DNA of 64,000 nucleotides from UBA2966 sp965242505 (GTDB lineage Bacteria; Pseudomonadota; Alphaproteobacteria; UBA2966), in the NCBI GenBank assembly GCA_965242505.1, contig OZ251449.1, forward strand, positions 3,472,001 through 3,536,000, written 5' to 3'. Under the pieces are notes generated by a model. That model made no database searches. It was given only the letters and a program-made list of their open reading frames with translations, and was not told the origin of the DNA. The translations under genes and the position numbers were made by a program. Shown piece after piece: positions 42,670-51,573 of this stretch (position 1 is its first letter; every line of letters begins with the position of its first letter).

Positions 42670-42850
42670 CGCGCGTTCGGCCACCCCCCTCCCGACCTCC
42701 CCCTGTCAGGGGGGAGGAGTATGGATGGCTCTCTCTTGCAGGGGGGGATCGTCAACGGCCCCTCCGCCGCCCTCGTTCTCCCTCCCCCTTGCAGGGGGAG
42801 GGTCGGGGTGGGGGTCGCGCCAGGGGGAAGGAGCGTGAACGGACCCCGCG
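42670..42850. repeat. Dispersed composite repeat (inverted copy)
   Basis: Here the modules run in the opposite orientation: CCCCTGTCAGGGGGGAGGAG, then CCCCCTTGCAGGGGGAGGGT and GGGTGGGGGTCGCGCC, ending with a reversed GACCCCGCGGCGGCGCCC module. It separates the EthD-like gene from the glutathione transferase gene. Confidence 0.86.
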
Positions 42851-42879
42851 GCGGCGCCCGGACGCGCGCCGGTTCGGGC

Positions 42880-43521
42880 TCAGGGTCGCGCCGCCGCCTC
42901 GTCGAGGGCGACGGCGCGCAGGTGCGCCTCGCGCGTGTCCAGCCGCGCCCAGTACGCTTCGAAGGCCGGACGTTTCTCGATCAGATCGAGTTGAAGGCCC
43001 CAACCGACGTGCGATCCGACGTAGACGTCGGCCGCCGAGAACGTTTCCCCGGCGACGTAGCCGTCTCCGTCGACGGCCGTCTCCAGGGTGTCCATCACCG
43101 AGGCGAAGGCGCCGTAGCCGACCATCGCTTCCTTGTCCGGGGGCGGCGCGAACCCGAGGACGCGGTTGGTGACCGCCGCCTCGAGCGGCCCGGCGGCGAA
43201 GAACAGCCAGCGGTAATAGGCGCCTCGCCGGTCGGCCGGCGGGGCGAGCCCGGCTTCGGGGAAGGCGTCGGCGAGGTAGGCGCAGATCGCCGCGCTCTCG
43301 GTGACCACGGTCTCGCCGTGGCGGATCGCCGGCGCCTTGCCCATCGGGTTGATCTCCAGATAGTCCGCCGACTTCATCGGCGGGCCGTAGTCCATCCATT
43401 CCGTCCGGTAATCGGCGCCGATCTCCTCGAGCATCCAGCGCGCGATCCGCCCGCGCGACATCGGGTTGCTGTAGAAAACGAGCGCCGCCGTCGCGCCCGG
43501 CCGGCCTTCCGAGAGGGTCAC
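42880..43521 (-). CDS. Glutathione S-transferase
   Basis: A 213-residue GST. The thioredoxin-like N-terminal domain has VFYSNPMSRGRIARWMLEE with the catalytic Ser/Arg region, INPMGKAPAIRHGETVVTESAAI with the cis-proline and the E-S pair that bind glutathione. The helical C-terminal domain has GETFSAADVYVGSHVGWG with the conserved aspartate. The GTG start at 43521 overlaps the tctA stop by GTGA, so it is the last gene of the transporter operon. Such enzymes conjugate glutathione to electrophiles; a role in processing an imported sulfated or aromatic acid is inference. Confidence 0.88.
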   Translation of the reverse strand: MTLSEGRPGATAALVFYSNPMSRGRIARWMLEEIGADYRTEWMDYGPPMKSADYLEINPMGKAPAIRHGETVVTESAAICAYLADAFPEAGLAPPADRRGAYYRWLFFAAGPLEAAVTNRVLGFAPPPDKEAMVGYGAFASVMDTLETAVDGDGYVAGETFSAADVYVGSHVGWGLQLDLIEKRPAFEAYWARLDTREAHLRAVALDEAAARP

Positions 43522-45005
43522 TCCACGCCCCTGGGCAGCTTGCGCTGCCGGCGGACGATCAGGAACAGGGCGAGCGCCGTCAGTGCCCAGAAGACCATGC
43601 ATATCTCGTTGCGGACGAAGATCTCGAGGCCGCCGTGGGACAGCAGCAGCGACTGCCGGAAGTTGTCCTCGAGCAGGGGGCCGAGAACGTAGGCGATGAG
43701 GAACGGCGCCGCCGGGATGTTGCCGCGCAGCATAGCGAACCCGAGCAGCCCGATCAGCATCATCACCAGGATGTCGAACAGGTTGTTGTTGACCGCGTAC
43801 CCGCCGTAGACGCACAGCACCAGCACGACCGGGAACAGGATCTGGTTGGGCAGGAGCGCCACGCGGCTGAACAGCCGGATCGCGCTCTTGCCGACGATGA
43901 ACAGGAACACCGAGCTGATCATGATGCCGATGAACAGGCCGTAGATCAGGTCGAGGTTGTCCTCGAAGAGCAGCGGCCCCGGCTGAAGCCCGTGGATCAT
44001 GAAGGCGCCGAGGATCACCGCCGTGACGATGTCGCCCGGCACGCCGAGCGCCAGCAGGGGGATCAGCGTCGCTCCGCAGGTGCCGTTGTTCCCGGCCTCC
44101 GACGCCGCCACCCCTTCGATTTCGCCCTTGCCGAAATTCTCCGGGTTCTTCGACGTCCGCTGGGCCTCGCTGTACGACAGGAAGGCGGACGGCGCGCCGC
44201 CGATGCCGGGAATGGCGCCCAGCACGACCCCGATCACGCTGCCGCGGAAGATGCTCTTGAAGCAGCGGCGGAACTCCGCGAACGTCGCGTGGCCGCCGGC
44301 CAGCGCCTGTATGTCGCCGCGTTCCTCGAACCGCTTGGCGTAGTAGTTGATGATCTCCGGCAGCGCGAACAGCCCGATCAGCACGGGGATGAAGTTGAGG
44401 CCCGCCATCAGCTCGACCTCGCCGAAGACGAAGCGGTTGGTTCCGTAGACGAGATCGAGCCCTATCGTCGCCAGCAGCAGGCCGATGCCGGCCGAGATCA
44501 TGCCCTTGGCCATGTTGTCCCCGGCGATCCCCGCGATGATGGTGAGCGAGAACACGATCAACGTGAAGTATTCGGGGGGTCCGAAGCGGAGCGCGAAGCT
44601 CGCCAGCACGCCCGCGAAGAGGATCAGCGAGACGTTCGAGACGAAGTCCGCGAAGCACGAGGCGTAAAGGGCCATGTCCAGGGCCTTGCGCGCCTCGCCG
44701 TTCCGCGACATCGGGTAACCGTCGAGCACGGTGCACGAGGCCGCCGGCGTGCCCGGAGTCTTGATCAGGATCGCCGTGATCGACCCGCCGTAGACGCCGC
44801 CCTTGTAGACGCCGAGCAGCAGAAGGATTCCTATGGCCGGATGCATCCCGAACGTGAACGGCAGCGTGAGCGCCACGCCCATGGTCACCGTCATGCCGGG
44901 GATCGCGCCGATCAGGGTGCCGATGACGACGCCGCCGAAGAGGGCGAGCACGGCCTCCAGCGTGAGGACGATCTCGAGGGCGGCTTGCAGGGTCGTCCAG
45001 AACAT
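43518..45005 (-). CDS. tctA: Tripartite tricarboxylate transporter large membrane subunit
   Basis: A 495-residue TctA-family permease with about 11-12 membrane helices. Hallmarks are GVVIGTLIGAIPGMTVTMGVAL, LGVYKGGVYGGSITAILIKTPGTPAA with the conserved KTPGT, and the second-half copy VLGAIPGIGGAPSAFLSYSEAQRTSK, each cited in part. It forms the channel of a sodium- or proton-driven secondary importer for carboxylates together with TctB and the periplasmic TctC. The ATG at 45005 lies 3 bp after the tctB stop. Confidence 0.93.
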   Translation of the reverse strand: MFWTTLQAALEIVLTLEAVLALFGGVVIGTLIGAIPGMTVTMGVALTLPFTFGMHPAIGILLLLGVYKGGVYGGSITAILIKTPGTPAASCTVLDGYPMSRNGEARKALDMALYASCFADFVSNVSLILFAGVLASFALRFGPPEYFTLIVFSLTIIAGIAGDNMAKGMISAGIGLLLATIGLDLVYGTNRFVFGEVELMAGLNFIPVLIGLFALPEIINYYAKRFEERGDIQALAGGHATFAEFRRCFKSIFRGSVIGVVLGAIPGIGGAPSAFLSYSEAQRTSKNPENFGKGEIEGVAASEAGNNGTCGATLIPLLALGVPGDIVTAVILGAFMIHGLQPGPLLFEDNLDLIYGLFIGIMISSVFLFIVGKSAIRLFSRVALLPNQILFPVVLVLCVYGGYAVNNNLFDILVMMLIGLLGFAMLRGNIPAAPFLIAYVLGPLLEDNFRQSLLLSHGGLEIFVRNEICMVFWALTALALFLIVRRQRKLPRGVE

Positions 45006-45008
45006 GGT

Positions 45009-45524
45009 TCAGGCCAGCCAGGACTCGAGAACGCCGAGAGGGATGACGACGTTCGCCGCGTACCGGAAGAACAGGAAGAGCGCGAACGGCAGGGCTACCG
45101 GGAGGATGGCCAGGAGCGCCGGACGCCGCTCCCCGCCGAGGAACATGAGGGCGACCATCGCCTGCATGGACGCGATGACCATGCCGAGCGGCTCGAGCAG
45201 CGCGTAGAACGCCGCCAGCAGGGCCAGCGCGCCGAGCCAGCGCCCGAGCGCGTACTCGGAAAGGGCGGTGGCGAGAGACCTCTGGTCCTCCCCCGCCGCC
45301 GCGCGACCGGCCCGAAGCCGGCGGAGGCCCTGGATCCCGACGACGGCGCCCATGAGCAGTATGAAGACGGAGATGACCGACGGCCAGAACGCCGGGCCCA
45401 GGGCGAGGATGTCGATCTCGCCGGGGTCCTCGACGCCGAGGGGGACCAGCACGAACAGCGCCAGGCACGCGAACGCGACCGTCATCCCGCCGATGGTCAG
45501 ATCGCTGAAATCGGCTATGCGCAC
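45009..45524 (-). CDS. tctB: Tripartite tricarboxylate transporter small membrane subunit
   Basis: A 171-residue TctB-family protein with four membrane helices: GGMTVAFACLALFVLVPLGV, PSVISVFILLMGAVVGIQG, and a C-terminal pair with LGMVIASMQAMVALMFLGG and ILPVALPFALFLFFRYAANV. TctB is the small partner of TctA. The GTG at 45524 is the best start, 35 bp after the upstream sulfatase stop; no ATG precedes the first helix, and the ribosome site is weak. Its stop abuts the tctA start, so the two are translated together. Confidence 0.88.
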   Translation of the reverse strand: MRIADFSDLTIGGMTVAFACLALFVLVPLGVEDPGEIDILALGPAFWPSVISVFILLMGAVVGIQGLRRLRAGRAAAGEDQRSLATALSEYALGRWLGALALLAAFYALLEPLGMVIASMQAMVALMFLGGERRPALLAILPVALPFALFLFFRYAANVVIPLGVLESWLA

Positions 45525-45559
45525 GAGGGGGTTCCGAATCGCCGCGCCGCCGCGTCGGA

Positions 45560-47095
45560 TCAGCGCTCGAACGGCGCGGGTTCGACGTAGGGGAAGCGCG
45601 CCCTGGCCTTGGTCGGGATGCCGCCGGCGTTGCGGATGAAGCGACGGTCGTCGCCTTCGCGCGCCACGTAGGCCCAGAAGGGCTCGCCCCCCGTCGCGCG
45701 CTGGACGAACCGCCGATGCCGCTGGGATTCGAGACAGCGCTCGTTGACGTCGTCGGGGTCCCAGCCGTCGAGAACGGCCCTCCGGAGCTCGCCGGCCACG
45801 GCCGCCATCTCGGGGCGGTCGATCAGGTTCTCCCGCTCCAGGGGATCCGCTTCGAGGTCGTAGAGCATGTCGGGGAAGCCGTGGGTGTACATGAACTTGT
45901 GCTTGCCGCGGCGGAGCATCCGGCACGGCGCCTTGACCCCTTCGCCCGTGTATTCGGAGATGACCTCGTCGGTCCAGTCGCCGCCGCCGTCCAGCAGCCC
46001 CGTCAGGCTGCGGCCGTCCATCGGGTCCACCGTTTCGGGCGGGTCGCCGTCCGTCGCCACGTCGAGCATCGTGGGCAACAGGTCGACGAGGGAGACCAGC
46101 TCGTTCACCCGGCCGGACGCCCAGGTCCCCGGCCGGCTGACGATCAGCGGCACCCGGACGGACCGCTCGAAGAAGGTCTGCTTGTACCACATGCCCCGCT
46201 CGCCGAGCATTTCGCCATGGTCGCTGATGAATATGACCACCGTGTCGTCGGCGAGGCCGGTCGCCCGCATCGCGTCCATGATCCGGCCGACCTTGTCGTC
46301 GATGTAGGAGACCATGCCGTAGTAGGCGTGGCGGGCCGTCCGCACGTGCTCGTCGGTGACGGTGTGCAGGTGGGCGCCGTGCCCGTAGTGCAGCCAGCGG
46401 CTGTGCTCGTCCAGGTCGTCGACCGGGATGGCCGGCGCGTCGGGCATGTCGATGGCGTCGTGGTCGTACAGGTCCCAGTAGGGATCCGTGATGATGAACG
46501 GCGAGTGCGGGTGCGTGAAGGAGATCACGAGGAAGAACGGATCGTCCCGGGAATAGCGCGCGAGGTCGTGGATCTTCTGGAGGCCGAAGTGCTCGACCTC
46601 GTCGTCGTAATCGATCTGAAGGCTGCGGACGCAACGCCCCGACTGCACGACGGGCAGCAGGCTGATGCCCGTCGGCCGGTACTCGGGCTCGTTGGGCCAG
46701 TCCGGGGTCCAGACGAAGTTCGACGGATAGATGTCCGTGGTCAGCCGTTCCCTGAAGCCGTGAAGCTGATCGGGGCCGATGAAGTGCATCTTGCCGCAGA
46801 GGATGGTGCGATACCCCAGGTCGTCGAGGTAGTGCGCCATCGTCGGCATTTCCGACGGCAGCTCGATCGCGTTGTCCCACGCCGCGATGGCGCTGGTGTG
46901 TCGTCCCGTCAGCATGGAGTAGCGCGACGGAACGCAGAGGGGGAAGTTGCAGTAGGCGTTCTCGAAGACCACCCCCCGGTCCGCCAGGGCCTGGATGTGG
47001 GGAGCCTCGACCAGAGGGTGGCCGTAGACGGGGAGCGCCTGGGGCGCCAGCTGGTCCGCCTGAATGACGAGGATGTTGGGTCTCTTCGCAGCCAT
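45560..47095 (-). CDS. betC: Choline-sulfatase-like sulfatase (first copy)
   Basis: A 511-residue type I sulfatase that hydrolyses sulfate esters. The cysteine to be converted to formylglycine is C54 in CVPSRYSMLTGR, a canonical C-x-P-S-R site, with the metal aspartate in ILVIQADQL. Other family parts are GKMHFIGPDQLHGFRERLT, typical of choline-sulfatase, THPHSPFIITDPYWDLY, and ISDHGEMLGERGMWYKQTF. No signal peptide, so cytoplasmic, as for BetC. The ATG at 47095 has GGAG 8 bases upstream. No choline oxidation genes are nearby, so the substrate may be another small sulfate ester. The formylglycine-generating enzyme must be encoded elsewhere. Confidence 0.88.
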   Translation of the reverse strand: MAAKRPNILVIQADQLAPQALPVYGHPLVEAPHIQALADRGVVFENAYCNFPLCVPSRYSMLTGRHTSAIAAWDNAIELPSEMPTMAHYLDDLGYRTILCGKMHFIGPDQLHGFRERLTTDIYPSNFVWTPDWPNEPEYRPTGISLLPVVQSGRCVRSLQIDYDDEVEHFGLQKIHDLARYSRDDPFFLVISFTHPHSPFIITDPYWDLYDHDAIDMPDAPAIPVDDLDEHSRWLHYGHGAHLHTVTDEHVRTARHAYYGMVSYIDDKVGRIMDAMRATGLADDTVVIFISDHGEMLGERGMWYKQTFFERSVRVPLIVSRPGTWASGRVNELVSLVDLLPTMLDVATDGDPPETVDPMDGRSLTGLLDGGGDWTDEVISEYTGEGVKAPCRMLRRGKHKFMYTHGFPDMLYDLEADPLERENLIDRPEMAAVAGELRRAVLDGWDPDDVNERCLESQRHRRFVQRATGGEPFWAYVAREGDDRRFIRNAGGIPTKARARFPYVEPAPFER

Positions 47096-47243
47096 CCGCT
47101 CCACTCCGCGATCCCTCGCGGCTACTCCTCGCGTCCGCGGTCCCGCCCGGCGCCGCCCGCCGGACTCGCCGCCGCGTCCTCGGGCGCCGCGAAAGGAAAC
47201 GGGGGAGGGCCGCCCGAGGCCGCCCTCCCCGCCGGTTCCGGCT

Positions 47244-48242
47244 TCACTTCTTGATGATCATGCCGACCTTTTCGGCCACGGCCCGCATCGCCTTGAACTG
47301 GCTTTCCGCGAACTTCTCCATCTCGGCCGGAGAGCTGATCGCGGGGATCGAGCCGAGCTTCGAGGTCATGCGGTTCCACGACTTGTCCTTCTCGAGTTTC
47401 TGGAGCGTGTCGACCCACTTGTCGACCACTTCCTGCGGCAACCCCTTGGGGCCGTACAGGGCGCTCCAGCCGATGGCGAGCTCGAGGTCGGGACGTCCGA
47501 TCTCCTTCACGGTCGGGACGTCCTTGATCACCTTGACCCGTTCCGGCGTCGTGACGAACAGGGCGCGGAGCGTGCCGGCCTGGATCTGCCCGATGACGCC
47601 CGAAAGGTTCTGGAAGAACATGTCGACGTGGCCGCCCACGAGGGCCGCCGCCGCCGCGCCGCCGCCCTTGTACGGCACGTGGGTCATGGCGTCCGCCTTG
47701 AGGCCCATGCCGTCGAGCACCATGATCATGGCGATGTGCGGCAACGTGCCCACGCCGCCCGTCGAGTAGGAGAGCTTCCCGCCCGCCTTCAGCTTGGACT
47801 CGATGTCCTTCAGGGAATGCAGGTCGGACTCGGCGTTGACGGCGAGCACGAAGGGGTTCTTCTCCAGCAGGCCGAGGAACGTGTAGTCGTTCCACTTGTA
47901 GGGGATGCCCGGGTTGATGGCCGGCACGCCCGCCTGCGAACCCACGCGCGCAAGCAGCAGGGTGTAGCCGTCGGGTTTGGAGCGCACCACGTAGTTCGAC
48001 CCCGTCACGCCGCCCGCGCCGGTGCGGTTGCTGGCGAGCACGGCCTGGCCGATGTACTCGGGCGCGGTCGAGGCCACGATCCGGGCCTGCAGGTCCGCGG
48101 CGCCGCCGGCGTCGTAGGGGATGATGATGCGGATCGGCTTGGTCGGGTACTCGGCCGCGGCTTCCCGCGGTCCGCCGAGCATGGCCGCTCCCGCCGATAC
48201 GGCGGCGATCACGATCGCGCGCGATAGTCCGTTGAATTTCAT
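47244..48242 (-). CDS. tctC: TctC/Bug-family periplasmic solute-binding protein
   Basis: A 332-residue binding protein with a signal peptide (MKFNGLSRAIVIAAVSAGAA onwards, cleavage near EAAAEYP). The mature start YPTKPIRIIIPYDAGGAADLQARIV and later GGVTGSNYVVRSKPDGYTLLL are typical Bug-family motifs, cited in part. VPYKGGGAAAAALVGGHVDMFF lines the ligand pocket. These proteins bind carboxylates such as citrate, glutarate or aromatic acids and deliver them to TctAB. The start at 48242 has AGGGAGG 9 bases upstream. It lies between the two sulfatase genes on the same strand. Confidence 0.92.
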   Translation of the reverse strand: MKFNGLSRAIVIAAVSAGAAMLGGPREAAAEYPTKPIRIIIPYDAGGAADLQARIVASTAPEYIGQAVLASNRTGAGGVTGSNYVVRSKPDGYTLLLARVGSQAGVPAINPGIPYKWNDYTFLGLLEKNPFVLAVNAESDLHSLKDIESKLKAGGKLSYSTGGVGTLPHIAMIMVLDGMGLKADAMTHVPYKGGGAAAAALVGGHVDMFFQNLSGVIGQIQAGTLRALFVTTPERVKVIKDVPTVKEIGRPDLELAIGWSALYGPKGLPQEVVDKWVDTLQKLEKDKSWNRMTSKLGSIPAISSPAEMEKFAESQFKAMRAVAEKVGMIIKK

Positions 48243-48413
48243 GGATGTCGCCTCCCTGTTTCGTCCCCGCGTTTCGGCGCTGGAATTGTCCGGGGGATCA
48301 ATGGCCCAACGTGGCGCCGAGGGGACGTCGACCTGGTGGTATCGAGGAAACGGCCCCATCGGCGAATCCATCTTACCCCCGGACGCGCGCGAAACCAACA
48401 ACGTCGACGAGCG

Positions 48414-49970
48414 CTATTCACCGCCCCGCGGACGGTCCGGCGGAACCTCGTCGACCGGAGGGAAGCGGCTCGCGCGCTTGGTCGAGTCGACCAGATTGGC
48501 GCGAACGAAGCGCCTGTCGTCTCCTTCCCGCGCGATGTAGTCCCAGCGCTCCCTTCCGTCGTTGGCCCGCGCGATCAGACGGCGGCGGCGCTGACTCTCG
48601 CGAACGCGGGCGTCCAGCTCGTCGGGGTCCCAGCCGGCCGTCAGTTCCGCCTCGAGGGCTTGGCGGACGTCCGCGTACGCCGGGTTCCCGGACAGGTCGT
48701 CGACCTCGTCCGGATCCGCCTCCAGGTCGTAGAGCAGGGGCGCATGGCCATGGATGCGGATGAGCTTGAACCTGCCCTTCCGGATCATTCGGCACGGGAC
48801 GCACGGCCCGATGGCCAGATAGTCGCAGATCGCCGTGTCGGGCCACGTCCCGTCCTCTCCGGACAGCAGGGGCGCGAGGCTGTTTCCGTCCTTGTCGGAC
48901 AGGTCGAAGCCGCGCGCGCCGCCGGCGAAGTCGATCAGCGTCGGAAGCAGGTCGACGTGCGACACGGCCCTGGCCTCCCGGCGGGGTTTCGGGCCGTCCG
49001 GATGGCGGACGATCAGTGGAACCCTGGCGGACCATTCAAAGAAGCAGTGCTTGTACCACATGCCCCGCTCGCCCATCATGTCGCCGTGGTCGGTCGTGAA
49101 GACGACGATGGTGTTGTCCGAGAAACCCGTCTCGTCGAGTCGCGCCAGGAGCCGCCCGATCTTGTCGTCGATGGCGCTGATCATGCCGTAGTAGCCGCGC
49201 CGGGCGTTGCGGACGTCGTCGTCGGTGACCGTGTGCCGGTCGCGTCCGTGGGCGTAGTAGAGGCCCTGGCTGAGGGCGTCGAGGTCGCCGTAGGGAATTT
49301 CCGGCGTCCGGGGCAGGTCGATGTCGTCGTGGCGGTAGCGGTCCCAATGCTCCCGCCCCGGGGTGTAGGGCGAATGGGGCTGGGTGAACGAGACGCACAG
49401 GAAGAACGGCCGTTCGTCGGAGTCCCGCGCGAGGTCGTAGATCTTCTGGGTGGCGAAGTACTCCACCTCGTCGTCGTAGTCGATTTGCAGGCTGCGCGCG
49501 CAGGGTCCCGCCTCGACGACCGAGCTGAGGTCGGTGCCGGAGGATATCCACCGGGGCCCCTTCTCCCAGTCGGGCAGGAACGAGAACGACGCCGGGTAGA
49601 CGTCGGTCGTGAGTCGTTCCTCGAACCCGTGCAACTGATCCGGCCCGATGAAGTGCATCTTGCCGCAGAGGATCGCGCGATAGCCGAGGAGCGAGAGGTA
49701 GTGCGCCATCGTCGGCGTATCGGCGGTGAACTCGCTGGCGTTGTCGTAGGCGCCGATCGCGGGCGCGAGACGCCCCGACAGGAGGGAGAAGCGCGCCGGC
49801 GCGCACAGGGGGTAGTTGCAATAGGCGTTGTCGAAGACCGCGGCGCCGTCCGCCAGCTCCTCGAGATGCGGCGCCTGGCATACCTCGTGGCCGTGGATGG
49901 GCAGGACGGGAGCGCCCATCTGATCGGACATCAGGAACAGGATGTTGGGAGCCTTCGCCCTGGCGCTCAT
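48414..49970 (-). CDS. Choline-sulfatase-like sulfatase (second copy)
   Basis: A 518-residue sulfatase closely related to the one at 45560-47095. The modified cysteine would be C56 in CAPARFSLLSGR; it keeps C-x-P-x-R but has alanine where serine is usual. Other parts are GKMHFIGPDQLHGFEERLT, TQPHSPYTPGREHWDRY and TTDHGDMMGERGMWYKHCF. It also lacks a signal peptide. The ATG at 49970 has GGAGGG about 9 bases upstream. It is the first gene of the leftward sulfatase/transporter cluster. The paralogues probably split related substrates. Confidence 0.88.
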   Translation of the reverse strand: MSARAKAPNILFLMSDQMGAPVLPIHGHEVCQAPHLEELADGAAVFDNAYCNYPLCAPARFSLLSGRLAPAIGAYDNASEFTADTPTMAHYLSLLGYRAILCGKMHFIGPDQLHGFEERLTTDVYPASFSFLPDWEKGPRWISSGTDLSSVVEAGPCARSLQIDYDDEVEYFATQKIYDLARDSDERPFFLCVSFTQPHSPYTPGREHWDRYRHDDIDLPRTPEIPYGDLDALSQGLYYAHGRDRHTVTDDDVRNARRGYYGMISAIDDKIGRLLARLDETGFSDNTIVVFTTDHGDMMGERGMWYKHCFFEWSARVPLIVRHPDGPKPRREARAVSHVDLLPTLIDFAGGARGFDLSDKDGNSLAPLLSGEDGTWPDTAICDYLAIGPCVPCRMIRKGRFKLIRIHGHAPLLYDLEADPDEVDDLSGNPAYADVRQALEAELTAGWDPDELDARVRESQRRRRLIARANDGRERWDYIAREGDDRRFVRANLVDSTKRASRFPPVDEVPPDRPRGGE

Positions 49971-50082
49971 TTCGGATTTCCCTCCTTCGCCGACCCCCGC
50001 CAGTATCGCATTCCACCCGCGGTTGGAAGACCGGCTGCATCTTTCATATACAGGTAGCGCGCAAGCCTCGTCCGGCGGCGGG

Positions 50083-50230
50083 GGCGCCGCAGGGTCCGTT
50101 CGCCCCTCTCTCCCCCGGCGCGACCCCCACCCCGACCCTCCCCCTGCAAGGGGGAGGGAGAACGAGGGGAACGGAGGGAGCTATTCACACTCCTCCCCCA
50201 TAACAGGGGGGAGGTCGGGAGGGGGGTGGA
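50083..50230. repeat. Dispersed composite repeat
   Basis: GGGGGCGCCGCAGGGTCCGT, then ACCCCCACCCCGACCCTCCC with CCCTGCAAGGGGGAGGG, and a CCATAACAGGGGGGAGG module. It lies between the divergent sulfatase and dioxygenase genes. Confidence 0.86.
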
Positions 50231-50351
50231 CCGCGGTCCCGCAACGCCGCGCGCTCCTCGACACTCGACACGAACCGGGACACCGCCTCCCCGCGCTCCC
50301 GCGTTCGTGGTATCGTCGCGGGCGGAGCCAATCCGAGAGAGGATCGAGATC

Positions 50352-51413
50352 ATGCCCGACATGCCGACAGGACCCTTGAACTGCCCCGAGAACTGGCTCG
50401 GCGGGCGGTTCGGCGACGACGACGAGTGGATCGAGACCATGCCGCCGGAGGTGATCTCCGACGTCGACGCCGCGCTGGCTCGGGCGAAGGACCGCGGCCT
50501 CCGGCCCACGGAATTCGGCAGGGAGGATTTCCCGCTTCCCGCGTTCGCGGATTTCGCGCGCCGCCTCCAGGAGGAGATGGAGGAGGGGCGCGGCTTCGTC
50601 CTCGCGCGCGGGCTGCCGATGGAACGCTACGGCAAGGACGACGCGGCGATCGTTTTCTGGGGGATCGCCAGTCATCTCGGCCACATCGTCTCGCAGAACC
50701 GTTACGGCGACCTGATCGGCCACGTGCGCGACTTCGGCCTCGACGCGAGGAATCCCAGCGTCCGGTTCTACGAAACGACGCTCAGCCAGGACGTCCACAA
50801 CGATCTGTCCGACTGGATCGCCCTGATGTGTCTGCGCCAGGCGAAATCGGAAGGCGTGTCGACCGTGGTGAGCGCGGCCGCCATCCACGACGTCATCATG
50901 GCGGAGCGGCCCGACCTCCTGCGGGTCCTGTACGAGCCGTTCACCATCGACCGGCGCAACGAACCCGGCTGGCCCGAGGAGGAAAGCGCGCTCTACTACC
51001 GGCTGCCGGTGTTCACCTATTTCAAGGGGCGGCTCACGACCCGCCTCCTGCCCAAGGCCTACTACGAGACGGCCGAACGCCATCCGGGCGTGGAGGGGTT
51101 GACGAAGGAACAGGACGAGGCGCTCGATCTGATCCTGGACGTGGCCCACCGTCCCGGCGTGTCGCACGGTTTCCTCATGCGGCCCGGCGACATCCAGTTC
51201 GCCAACAACTATTCGGTGCTCCACTCGCGCTCCACCTACGAGGACTGGGACGAGCCGGACCGCAAGCGGCACATCCTGCGCATCTGGATCTGCCCGCCCA
51301 ACAGCCGGGAGCTGCCGCCGACCTTCAAGGCCCGGTATCGCAGCGTGGCGCCCGGCGCCGCGCGGGGCTGGATTCCCAAGTCCGCGGAACGGGAGCCGAT
51401 CGCCGCGGAGTAG
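50352..51413 (+). CDS. TauD/TfdA-family Fe(II)/2-oxoglutarate dioxygenase
   Basis: A 353-residue non-haem iron oxygenase. The metal site is H-x-D in DVHNDLSDW and the distal histidine in NNYSVLHSRSTYED, followed by the arginines of RKRHILRIW that bind 2-oxoglutarate. Members release sulfite from taurine, cleave ether-linked herbicides or hydroxylate many acids; alkylsulfatases belong to the same family, which would fit the sulfatase neighbours. Upstream AGAGGA supports the ATG at 50352. It stands alone between two composite repeats. Confidence 0.86.
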   Translation: MPDMPTGPLNCPENWLGGRFGDDDEWIETMPPEVISDVDAALARAKDRGLRPTEFGREDFPLPAFADFARRLQEEMEEGRGFVLARGLPMERYGKDDAAIVFWGIASHLGHIVSQNRYGDLIGHVRDFGLDARNPSVRFYETTLSQDVHNDLSDWIALMCLRQAKSEGVSTVVSAAAIHDVIMAERPDLLRVLYEPFTIDRRNEPGWPEEESALYYRLPVFTYFKGRLTTRLLPKAYYETAERHPGVEGLTKEQDEALDLILDVAHRPGVSHGFLMRPGDIQFANNYSVLHSRSTYEDWDEPDRKRHILRIWICPPNSRELPPTFKARYRSVAPGAARGWIPKSAEREPIAAE

Positions 51414-51447
51414 CCTGCGTTTCCCGCACCGGCGGGGATCGAGGATC

Positions 51448-51555
51448 GCGCTCCTCCCCCCGGCGCGACCCCCACCCCGACCCTCCCCCTGCAAGGGAGA
51501 GGGAGAAGAGGGGGGAGGGAGAACGAGGGGGGCGACGGGAGGGGGGTCGCGGTCC
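51448..51555. repeat. Dispersed composite repeat
   Basis: ACCCCCACCCCGACCCTCCC with CCCCTGCAAGGGAGAGGG and a GGGAGGGGGGTCGCGGTCCC end. It lies between the convergent dioxygenase and amidase genes. Confidence 0.85.
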
Positions 51556-51573
51556 CGCAACGCCGCGCGATCC

